From Burkholderiaceae bacterium (GTDB taxonomy: Bacteria; Pseudomonadota; Gammaproteobacteria; Burkholderiales; Burkholderiaceae_C), in contig JAFMJA010000169.1 of the NCBI GenBank assembly GCA_017853735.1, forward strand, positions 1-6,070: 6,070 bases of DNA, given 5' to 3'. Shown here piece by piece: positions 1 to 5,669 of the stretch. Position numbers and translations under genes: made by a program. The notes under the pieces were generated by a model. The model worked only from the letters and a program-made list of their open reading frames with translations, was not told the DNA's origin and did no database searches. Each line of letters starts with the position of its first letter. The first letter of the stretch is position 1.

Positions 1-15
1 CAACCCGCAAAAGCA

Positions 16-31
16 GCGCCGCGCACGGCGC
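16..31 (-). terminator. Possible bidirectional terminator hairpin after prpE
   Basis: GCGCCG and CGGCGC form a perfect 6-bp GC stem around a 4-base loop, 18 bases beyond the prpE stop codon. On the minus strand the stem is preceded by AAAACTC and followed by TGCTTTT, so A and U runs flank it. The U run is short and starts 3 bases after the stem, which makes it a weak intrinsic terminator. On the plus strand the stem is followed by GAGTTTT, so it could also serve a gene arriving from the left of the window. Bases 1-15 show no recognisable feature. Confidence 0.4.
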
Positions 32-49
32 GAGTTTTGAACACCATCC

Positions 50-1966
50 CTAGGGTTGTTTAGATGCTGCAGCTGCACCGAACAGATCACGCACCTGCTG
101 CAAGGCGGAGGGATCATCCAGCGTCGTCAGGTCACCTGGGTCGCGCCCCTCGCAGACAGCCTGCAAGGCCCGGCGCAGGAGCTTGCCGCTGCGGGTTTTG
201 GGCAGCAAATTGACAAAAAATACCCGCGAAGGCCTGGCCACCGCACCCAGCTGACTGTCCACCAGTTTCATGATTTCGCCTTCGAGCTTGAGGCGCGCTG
301 CCGGCTCGCTCAGGCTGCTTGCATCCTTGGCTACCGCAAATGCCATTGCCACCTGGCCTTTGAGCTGATCGGCCACCCCCACTACCGCCACCTCCGCCAC
401 ATTGGCGTGGCTGGCAATCGATTCCTCGATTTCGCGTGTACCCAGCCGATGGCCGGCCACATTGATCACATCGTCTGTGCGCCCCAGGATGAAGAAGTAA
501 CCATCCTGGTCACGGATACCCCAGTCAAAGGTGTTGTAGATCAGCTTGCCGGGTATGCTTTTCCAGTAAGTATTGACAAAGCGCGCGTCATCGCGCCAAA
601 CGGTCTGCATGCAGCCAGGCGGCAGGGGGCCTTCAATTGCCACCACCCCCTTCTGGTCAGAACCCTTCAGTTCCTCACCGGTGCTCTCATTGATCAACTT
701 GACCTCGTAGCCATACATGGGCACGCCTGGGCTGCCAAATTTGCTGGGTGCTTTTTCGACGCCATTGGCAATGGTCAGGATCGGCCAACCGGTTTCAGTT
801 TGCCAATAATTGTCAATGATTGGGACACCCAAGCCCTGGCTGATCCACTGGGCAGTGGGCTCATCCAGCGGCTCTCCAGCCAGGTACAAGGCCTTCAGGC
901 TGGACAAGTCATAGCGTTTCAAGAAGGCCGCATCCTGTTTCTTCAAGACCCGCACAGCGGTGGGCGCTGAAAACATCCGGCTCACCTTGTATTTCTCCAC
1001 CAGCTTCCACCAGATTCCAGCATCGGGACGAATCGGCAGTCCCTCGTACATGATGGTGGCCATTCCGGCAATCAATGGGCCATAAATGATGTAGCTATGC
1101 CCTACGACCCAGCCGATATCGCTGGTGGAAAAGTAGGTTTCTCCAGGATTGCCCTGAAAAATATGCCGCATGCTGGCTGCCAGTGCCACCGCATAGCCCC
1201 CGGTATCGCGCTGCACACCCTTGGGCTTGCCGGTGGTTCCACTGGTATAGAGCGTGTAGCTGGGGTGGGTGGATTCCAGCCAGGCACATGGCACATTCGC
1301 ATTGAGATGCTGTTCACGCAAGCTTGCCCACAGCACATCCCGACCTGCATGAATGGCCATGGGCGCCAGCTGTCGATCCACCAGCAGGACAGCGGTCGGT
1401 TTGTGCTTGGACAGGTGGATCGCTTCATCGAGCAAGGGCTTGTAAGCCACCACCTTGCCGCCACGAGAGCCGGCATCGGCACTCACGATCACCTTGGGCT
1501 CGGCATCGTCGATACGCGTGGCCAGGGAGCCCGAGGCAAAGCCACCAAAGACCACCGAATGGATGGCCCCGATGCGGGCGCAGGCCAGCATGGCAAAAGC
1601 GGCTTCGGCAATCATGGGCATATAGATCAGCACCCGGTCACCCCGCTGAACACCCAGGCTTTGCAGGGCAGCCGCCATGCGCTGCACCTCCTCATGCAGT
1701 TGCCTGAAGCTGTAGGTTTTCTCCTGTTCGGTCTCTGTGCTGACAAAAATCAGCGCGGGCTGGTCGGCACGCTGCGCCAAGTGGCGGTCGATCGCGTTGT
1801 GACAGAGATTGGTGCTGCCGCCCACAAACCAGCGGGCAAATGGTGGCTGGCTGTAATCACAGATCTGTTGCGCGGCATCATGCCAATCGATCAAGGCCGC
1901 CTGCTCTGCCCAGAACGCTTCACGGTTTGTGATGGAGTATTGGTAAAAATCCTTGTAAGCACCCAT
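50..1966 (-). CDS. prpE: Propionate--CoA ligase (AMP-forming acyl-CoA synthetase)
   Basis: This cytoplasmic enzyme activates propionate, and probably other short acids such as acetate or acrylate, to the acyl-CoA through an acyl-AMP intermediate. The 638 residues are full length for the Acs/PrpE family. An N-terminal ACS-type segment (about 1-60) precedes the AMP-binding domain. The phosphate-binding loop YTSGTTGKPKG is at 240-250. The motif DNYWQTETGW is at 385-394; its Trp388 aligns with the Acs tryptophan that limits the pocket to short acids. The hinge and CoA motif GRTDDVINVAGHRLGT is at 495-510. The C-terminal PKTRSGK motif contains Lys595, the catalytic lysine that is typically controlled by acetylation. 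The ATG at 1966 is chosen because a GAGGA ribosome-binding site lies 8 bases upstream. It is the last gene of the minus-strand run, 74 bases after the permease. All core motifs are intact. An acetate preference cannot be excluded, but overall similarity is to Burkholderiales PrpE. Confidence 0.9.
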   Translation of the reverse strand: MGAYKDFYQYSITNREAFWAEQAALIDWHDAAQQICDYSQPPFARWFVGGSTNLCHNAIDRHLAQRADQPALIFVSTETEQEKTYSFRQLHEEVQRMAAALQSLGVQRGDRVLIYMPMIAEAAFAMLACARIGAIHSVVFGGFASGSLATRIDDAEPKVIVSADAGSRGGKVVAYKPLLDEAIHLSKHKPTAVLLVDRQLAPMAIHAGRDVLWASLREQHLNANVPCAWLESTHPSYTLYTSGTTGKPKGVQRDTGGYAVALAASMRHIFQGNPGETYFSTSDIGWVVGHSYIIYGPLIAGMATIMYEGLPIRPDAGIWWKLVEKYKVSRMFSAPTAVRVLKKQDAAFLKRYDLSSLKALYLAGEPLDEPTAQWISQGLGVPIIDNYWQTETGWPILTIANGVEKAPSKFGSPGVPMYGYEVKLINESTGEELKGSDQKGVVAIEGPLPPGCMQTVWRDDARFVNTYWKSIPGKLIYNTFDWGIRDQDGYFFILGRTDDVINVAGHRLGTREIEESIASHANVAEVAVVGVADQLKGQVAMAFAVAKDASSLSEPAARLKLEGEIMKLVDSQLGAVARPSRVFFVNLLPKTRSGKLLRRALQAVCEGRDPGDLTTLDDPSALQQVRDLFGAAAASKQP

Positions 1967-1974
1967 CCGCTAAT

Positions 1975-1979
1975 TCCTC
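1975..1979 (-). promoter_or_regulatory. Ribosome-binding site of prpE
   Basis: On the minus strand GAGGA lies 8 bases before the ATG at 1966. It fixes that start and is one of only two strong Shine-Dalgarno sequences in the minus-strand run; the other precedes acuI. Confidence 0.7.
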
Positions 1980-2040
1980 AATTTCATTGATTGCATCATT
2001 ATGAAGGCCTGGAAGGATCACAGGTCTGGCCTGCGCACCC

Positions 2041-3906
2041 TCATAGTGGCCAGACCCAGAGCATGACCGGCAGCGCCACTGCGACCACGATCACCTCCAG
2101 CGTCAGGCCAAGCCGCCAGAAGTCACCAAAATGAAACCCTCCTGGCCCGAGGATCAGGGTATTGTTCTGGTGGCCGATCGGGGTCAGAAAAGCACAGGAG
2201 GATCCGACAGCGACTGCCATTAGAAAAGCATCGGCATTGGCGCCGAGCTGAAGCGCTGTACTCAAAGCGATTGGGCACATGAGCGCTGCTGTGGCCGCAT
2301 TGTTCATCAGGTCTGACAGGAACATGGTGATGATCAGGAGCAACAATAAAGCCAGGCTCGCATGGCCCTCAGCTACTGCCATAAGCAATGATCGGGCAAT
2401 CAAATCTGCCAATCCGGTGCTGGCGACTGCCTCAGCCACTGGCAGCATTGCAGCCAATAACACGATGACCGGCCAGTCGATGGCGGTATAGAGCGAGCGG
2501 AGCGGCACCACACGCATCAGCACAAAGGCCAGGGCCGCTGCCACAAAGGCGATCGCCGGACTCAATAAACCGGTGGCCGAACTCAGCACGGCCAGCAGCA
2601 TGATGAGCGAAGCCTTCCACACATGATCTTTTCTGGGCACCACGATCGCCCGCTCGGCCAGCGGCAGACCCCCCAGCTGACTCGCACATTCGGCGATTGC
2701 CTCGGCTGTTCCCTGCATCAACAGCACATCACCCGCCTGGATCCGGGTGGTGCGTAAGCGCGTGATGCTGCGCCGGCCTTGTCTTGAAACCGCCAGTAAA
2801 TTGACCTGATAGCGGGTTCTCAGGTCAAGATCCCTGGCCGAGCGCCCCACCATGGCTGCATGCGGCACCACCACCAATTCCTGAATCAGCAGTGCATCCT
2901 GAGGAATATTTTTTTCTTCGCTCGGGGGCTTGGGCTCAGGGTCCTGCTGTGATGCTTGCGCTGAAGACGCCTCGCTTGAAACTGTGCTGTCTTGCGACTG
3001 GCTGTCTGGGCTGGTGGGAACATCTTCTTCCAGCTTCAAACCAAGGCTGCGCAGGGCAGTGGAAAGGGATTCAGGCTGAACCTCGATGACCAGGATGTCA
3101 TCGGCCATCAGCACCCGTTGGCCACTCGGGGCACCGATTCGAACCTGGTTGCGAACCAGGGCAATGATCTGGGCATCAGCCTCGTCAAGCAGCCTCTCGA
3201 CTTCGTGCAGCCTCATGCCCTCGGCTTTACTGCCCTGAACGATCCTGACTTCACTGAAGTAGGCACCCGAATCAAATCCGGCATCCTCACTGGACTTGCG
3301 CACTGGAACCAGACGCCATCCCAATAGGCCAATGAAAAGAATGCCAGCCAGAGCCACCGACACGCCCACGGGAGCAAAGTCAAACATGGCAAACGCACCC
3401 CCCGACTGGGTAGCGCGAAAACCGGAAACGATCAGGTTGGGCGGCGTTCCAATCAGTGTCGTCATTCCCCCCAAAATCGAGGCAAAAGCCAGTGGCATCA
3501 GGACCTGGCCTGCTGGAATCTGATGTCGGCTGGCCAACTGGATAGCCAGGGGCATCAAAAGCGCCAGCGCCCCCACATTGTTCATGAAGCTCGATAGCAC
3601 CGCCGCCAGGCTGATCAAGGCCACCATGCTGCTGATCGGTCCGGCTGCTGCAGGCAATAGTCGGTGGGCCAACAGATCGACTGCGCCACTGGCTTGCAAT
3701 CCCAGTCCCAGCACCAGCACGGCAGCCACGGTAATGACTGCCGGATGTCCAAATCCGGCAAATGCCTGGCCAGCGGGCACATAACCCAGCACCACGCAAG
3801 CCAGCAGCGCGGCCATGGCCACCACATCATGGCGCCAGCGCCCCCAGAGAAACATACCCATGGTGGCCCCTAACACCAGCACCATGCCCAGTTGTTCAGT
3901 CATCAT
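2041..3906 (-). CDS. SLC13/DASS-family permease with two RCK_C (TrkA-C) domains
   Basis: This is an inner-membrane transporter of the divalent anion:Na+ symporter type, which typically carries dicarboxylates or sulfate. It has 621 residues. About six hydrophobic segments (7-200) and about six more (430-620) flank a cytoplasmic middle part with two RCK_C domains (about 213-292 and 338-415). The two transport halves carry matching motifs: SSFMNN (105-110) with GTPPNLIV (153-160), and SDLMNN (531-536) with TPIG plus GPGGF (575-591). The RCK_C domains probably sense a ligand and gate transport. Between them is a hydrophilic Ser/Gln/Glu/Pro-rich linker (293-337). Two adjacent ATGs (3906 and 3903) are possible starts. 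Neither has a Shine-Dalgarno sequence, and a tiny ORF overlaps them. The gene starts 40 bases after the hydrolase stop. The substrate cannot be read from sequence; the position between acuI and prpE suggests a carboxylate, which is inference. Confidence 0.88.
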   Translation of the reverse strand: MMTEQLGMVLVLGATMGMFLWGRWRHDVVAMAALLACVVLGYVPAGQAFAGFGHPAVITVAAVLVLGLGLQASGAVDLLAHRLLPAAAGPISSMVALISLAAVLSSFMNNVGALALLMPLAIQLASRHQIPAGQVLMPLAFASILGGMTTLIGTPPNLIVSGFRATQSGGAFAMFDFAPVGVSVALAGILFIGLLGWRLVPVRKSSEDAGFDSGAYFSEVRIVQGSKAEGMRLHEVERLLDEADAQIIALVRNQVRIGAPSGQRVLMADDILVIEVQPESLSTALRSLGLKLEEDVPTSPDSQSQDSTVSSEASSAQASQQDPEPKPPSEEKNIPQDALLIQELVVVPHAAMVGRSARDLDLRTRYQVNLLAVSRQGRRSITRLRTTRIQAGDVLLMQGTAEAIAECASQLGGLPLAERAIVVPRKDHVWKASLIMLLAVLSSATGLLSPAIAFVAAALAFVLMRVVPLRSLYTAIDWPVIVLLAAMLPVAEAVASTGLADLIARSLLMAVAEGHASLALLLLLIITMFLSDLMNNAATAALMCPIALSTALQLGANADAFLMAVAVGSSCAFLTPIGHQNNTLILGPGGFHFGDFWRLGLTLEVIVVAVALPVMLWVWPL

Positions 3907-3919
3907 CTTGGCCAGGCAT
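3896..3919 (-). other. Micro-ORF overlapping the permease start (candidate translational coupler)
   Basis: On the minus strand ATG at 3919 opens a 7-codon frame (MPGQDDD) that ends in TGA at 3898-3896, just inside the permease gene and in a different frame. AGGG (3928-3925) lies 5 bases before its ATG, whereas the permease ATGs have no such site. Ribosomes ending here could restart at the ATG-ATG pair at 3906-3901. This is a visible arrangement; the function is inferred, and so short an ORF can occur by chance. Confidence 0.2.
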
Positions 3920-3946
3920 CAAAGCCCTGAAAGCTTTCCGTCAATC

Positions 3947-4570
3947 CTATTTCACCAGTGCCAGGACCTCTGCCAGGGCAGGATGATCAGCAGTTCGCAA
4001 CCATTCGAACGCCACCATTTCAGTGCTGAGCAATTCGGCACCCGCTGCGGCCAGCCGGTCAAAGGCTGCATCCCGGTTGCGTTCGGTGCGTGAGCCACAG
4101 GCGTCCGTCACCACCCAAACCTCAAACTCATCATCCAGCAGTTCCAGGGCTGTTTGCATCAGACATATATGGGCTTCGCAACCCGCCATCACCACACTAT
4201 TGCGCGGCGTCTGCGCAGGGGCTGGTTTTTGCAAATGTTTGGGCAGACTGCGGGAATTGCCCTGGGGCGCTGTCTTGGCGGGGGTGCTTGGACGAAGGCA
4301 TTCGACCAAGCCAGCGGCTACGGCGCTGAAACTCATCTTGGCAAATGTTTTTCCACCCGCTTGCCGCACCAGGGCCTCCAACTCCGGCACGGTGGCGCCC
4401 AGACCAGCAGGGTTTTCCTCGGTCAACAGAACCGGCACTGCAAACAATCGCGCCAGATGCGCCAGCCTTTGTGCATTGGCCAGAACAAGAGGACCCTCAT
4501 GGATGGAAGGAAGCAGCCGCAACTGGTAGTCCAGCAACAGCAGGTGCGAATCATGGGCGTCAAGCAGCAT
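3947..4570 (-). CDS. Isochorismatase-superfamily cysteine hydrolase
   Basis: This is a soluble alpha/beta hydrolase of the isochorismatase-like (YcaC-type) superfamily, whose members hydrolyse amides, ureides or vinyl ethers through an Asp-Lys-Cys triad. All three residues are visible: Asp14 in LLLDYQ, Lys78 in AKMSFSA, and Cys131 in AGCEAHICLMQTALEL, the family's nucleophile motif. The C-terminal VTDACGSR (154-161) also fits the fold. The 207 residues exceed the usual 180-190 or so because of a Pro/Lys/Gln-rich insertion at about 92-123, between Lys78 and Cys131. The ATG at 4570 has only a weak GAAAG ribosome site. It begins 17 bases after the acuI stop, so cotranscription with acuI is likely. 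The substrate is unknown. In this context it could release a carboxylic acid from an amide, but many members have no known physiological substrate. Confidence 0.87.
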   Translation of the reverse strand: MLLDAHDSHLLLLDYQLRLLPSIHEGPLVLANAQRLAHLARLFAVPVLLTEENPAGLGATVPELEALVRQAGGKTFAKMSFSAVAAGLVECLRPSTPAKTAPQGNSRSLPKHLQKPAPAQTPRNSVVMAGCEAHICLMQTALELLDDEFEVWVVTDACGSRTERNRDAAFDRLAAAGAELLSTEMVAFEWLRTADHPALAEVLALVK

Positions 4571-4587
4571 GGTGGGCTATCTTTCAG

Positions 4588-5568
4588 TCAAGCGCCCAGG
4601 CGCACGACAATGCGGCCACGCACCTGGCCTGCCATCAGGGCTTGTGCTTTGGCAATGGCGCCGCTCAGTGGCACTTCTTCCAGCATCTGCTCCAGCAGCC
4701 CGGGATCCAGATCGCGCGCCAGTCGATCCCAGGCCAGGCGACGTTGTTCCAGCGGCGCCATCACCGAATCGATACCTGCCAGGGTGACCCCTCTCAGAAT
4801 AAAGGGTGCCACCGAGCCCGGCAGGTCCATGCCCTGGGCCAGGCCGCAAGCAGCCACCACTCCCCCATAGCGGGTCTGCGCCAAGGCGTTGACCAGGGTA
4901 TGTGATCCAAGCGCATCGATCACCCCAGACCAGCGTTCTCTCTGCAGGGGTTTGCCCGGCGCTGACAGTTCTGACCTGGCCATCACACTGCTGGCGCCCA
5001 GGCGCATCAGGTAATCGGTCTGCTCGGGCTTGCCAGTGACCGCCACAACCTGGTACCCCAGTTTGCTCAACAAGGCCACTGCCACACTGCCCACCCCACC
5101 GGTCGCGCCGGTCACCAGCACCTCACCCGATGCCGGACCGATACCGTGCTTTTCCAGGGCCAGCAGGCACAACATGGCGGTATAGCCGGCAGTGCCAATC
5201 GCCATGGCCTGGCGCGGCGTGAACGCTGAGGGCAAGGGCACCAGCCAATCCCCCTTCAGACGGGCTTTTTCTGCCAGGCAGCCCCAATGGGTTTCACCCA
5301 CCCCCCAGCCATTGAGGATGAATTTGTCGCCTGCCCGCCAGTCCGGGTGGCTTGACTCCAGCACGGTTCCGGCGCCATCAATGCCGGCCACCATTGGCCA
5401 CTGACGCACCACGGGTGAACGGTTGGTGATGGCCAGACCATCCTTGTAGTTGAGGGTAGACCATTCCACCCCCACAGTCACGTCGCCCATGGGCAGTTGG
5501 CGTTCATCCACAGACTGGACGGATGCCGAGAAGCTCTCTGACTTGCTGAGCAGTAGCGCATTGAACAT
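4588..5568 (-). CDS. acuI: Acrylyl-CoA reductase (NADPH), AcuI/YhdH family
   Basis: This zinc-independent medium-chain dehydrogenase reduces acrylyl-CoA to propionyl-CoA with NADPH. It serves 3-hydroxypropionate and acrylate/DMSP metabolism and detoxifies acrylyl-CoA. The 326 residues match the family's usual length. The N-terminal catalytic domain holds the family block STLNYKDGLAITNRSPVV (37-54), followed by AGIDGAGTV (61-69). The Rossmann part has the nucleotide-binding loop TGATGGVGS (153-161) followed by QVVAVTGK (173-180). There are no zinc-ligand cysteine clusters. The start is ATG at 5568: AGGAG lies 7 bases upstream, whereas the in-frame TTG at 5571 would leave only 4. It is the first gene of the minus-strand run and is preceded by an unusual AT-rich repeat region. 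The motifs clearly fit this subfamily; the true substrate could be another small enoyl-CoA or quinone. Confidence 0.88.
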   Translation of the reverse strand: MFNALLLSKSESFSASVQSVDERQLPMGDVTVGVEWSTLNYKDGLAITNRSPVVRQWPMVAGIDGAGTVLESSHPDWRAGDKFILNGWGVGETHWGCLAEKARLKGDWLVPLPSAFTPRQAMAIGTAGYTAMLCLLALEKHGIGPASGEVLVTGATGGVGSVAVALLSKLGYQVVAVTGKPEQTDYLMRLGASSVMARSELSAPGKPLQRERWSGVIDALGSHTLVNALAQTRYGGVVAACGLAQGMDLPGSVAPFILRGVTLAGIDSVMAPLEQRRLAWDRLARDLDPGLLEQMLEEVPLSGAIAKAQALMAGQVRGRIVVRLGA

Positions 5569-5574
5569 CAAATT

Positions 5575-5580
5575 TCTCCT
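5575..5580 (-). promoter_or_regulatory. acuI: Ribosome-binding site of acuI
   Basis: AGGAGA on the minus strand, with 6 bases (AATTTG) before the ATG at 5568, decides the ATG over the TTG at 5571. The site directly abuts the last arm (5581-5591) of an inverted repeat, so an RNA hairpin there could affect ribosome access. Confidence 0.75.
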
Positions 5581-5615
5581 AAAAATCCTTACCTGACAAC
5601 TAGTTAAGGATTTTT
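5581..5615. repeat. Perfect 11-bp inverted repeat in the acuI leader
   Basis: AAAAATCCTTA (5581-5591) is exactly mirrored by TAAGGATTTTT (5605-5615) around a 13-base spacer. Read in the acuI direction it would be an RNA hairpin whose last arm ends in U5 immediately before AGGAGA. At DNA level it could be an operator. The stem is AT-rich (two G:C pairs), so it is a weak terminator at best. The spacer overlaps the palindrome AACTAGTT. Confidence 0.7.
5598..5605. promoter_or_regulatory. AACTAGTT palindrome, possible operator core
   Basis: This is a perfect 8-bp palindrome in the acuI leader, inside the 11-bp inverted repeat. MarR-type regulators of aromatic and short-acid catabolism often bind AT-rich palindromes of this look. 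No regulator gene lies in the window, so the assignment is only a suggestion. Confidence 0.25.
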
Positions 5616-5632
5616 TCCATAAAAAACCTTAA
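5604..5632. repeat. Second inverted repeat sharing an arm with the first
   Basis: TTAAGGATTTTT (5604-5615) and AAAAAACCTTAA (5621-5632) pair at 11 of 12 positions around a 5-base loop (TCCAT). Its left arm is also the right arm of the 5581-5615 repeat, so the two hairpins cannot form together. It ends one base before the -35 box at 5634. Confidence 0.65.
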
Positions 5633-5633
5633 A

Positions 5634-5663
5634 TTGACAAAAGTACAGCAACAGCACTATGCT
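5634..5663 (+). promoter_or_regulatory. Sigma70-type promoter of the NlpC/P60 gene
   Basis: A perfect -35 box TTGACA (5634-5639) is followed by an 18-base spacer and a -10 box TATGCT (5658-5663, 4 of 6 consensus positions). Counting 7 bases beyond the -10 box puts transcription start at 5670, which is the A of the peptidase ATG. The -35 box lies one base beyond the 5604-5632 inverted repeat, so a protein bound there could control this promoter. Confidence 0.6.
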
Positions 5664-5669
5664 ACTCCC

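Larger units (their letters stand above)
50..5568 (-). other. Predicted four-gene operon acuI - hydrolase - permease - prpE
   Basis: The four genes are collinear with gaps of 17, 40 and 74 bases and no convincing terminator between them; a hairpin follows the last gene. A single message from the AT-rich region near 5600 is plausible, although I could not identify a clear promoter for it. The 74-base gap before prpE could hold a second promoter: it contains CATAAT (minus strand, 2003-1998), but no matching -35 box. Confidence 0.5.
5581..5640. repeat. Imperfect direct repeat, about 20 bp, 40 bp apart
   Basis: AAAAATCCTTACCTGACAAC (5581-5600) resembles AAAAAACCTTAAATTGACAA (5621-5640). AAAAAWCCTTA is shared with one difference, and TGACAA recurs with a one-base shift. 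This 60-base stretch has 16 G or C (about 27%), far below the neighbouring genes. It may be a regulator-binding array or a local duplication. Confidence 0.5.

Noticed and set aside
56..970. Long plus-strand open frame (304 codons) opposite prpE
   Set aside because: It lies wholly antisense to a gene with every family motif intact, and its translation is a His/Gln/Ala-rich string with no recognisable domain. It is a codon-bias shadow.
1097..1990. Second long plus-strand open frame (297 codons) opposite prpE
   Set aside because: Same reason: it is antisense to the N-terminal half of prpE, has no recognisable motif and has no convincing ribosome site.
2005..2032. AGGCC/GGCCT inverted repeat between the permease and prpE
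   Set aside because: The stem is only 5 bp with an 18-base loop and no U run follows on the minus strand, so it is not a credible terminator.
3929..3938. Palindrome GAAAGCTTTC between the hydrolase and the permease
   Set aside because: It is too tight to form a hairpin, has no companion sites, and a single 10-base palindrome is weak evidence for an operator.
4231..4350. GCAAATGTTT repeated at 4231 and 4341, 110 bases apart
   Set aside because: The copies are in different codon frames, and several 10-base repeats are expected by chance in a 6-kb window.
4154..4870. Plus-strand open frame (238 codons) across the hydrolase-acuI junction
   Set aside because: It is antisense to two well-supported genes with intact catalytic motifs, and its composition is Arg/Gln/Ser-rich as expected for a shadow frame.
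5610..5640. Possible acuI promoter on the minus strand using TTGTCA (5640-5635) as the -35 box
   Set aside because: The only -10-like match (AAAAAT) needs a 19-base spacer and is poor, so no acuI promoter is annotated.
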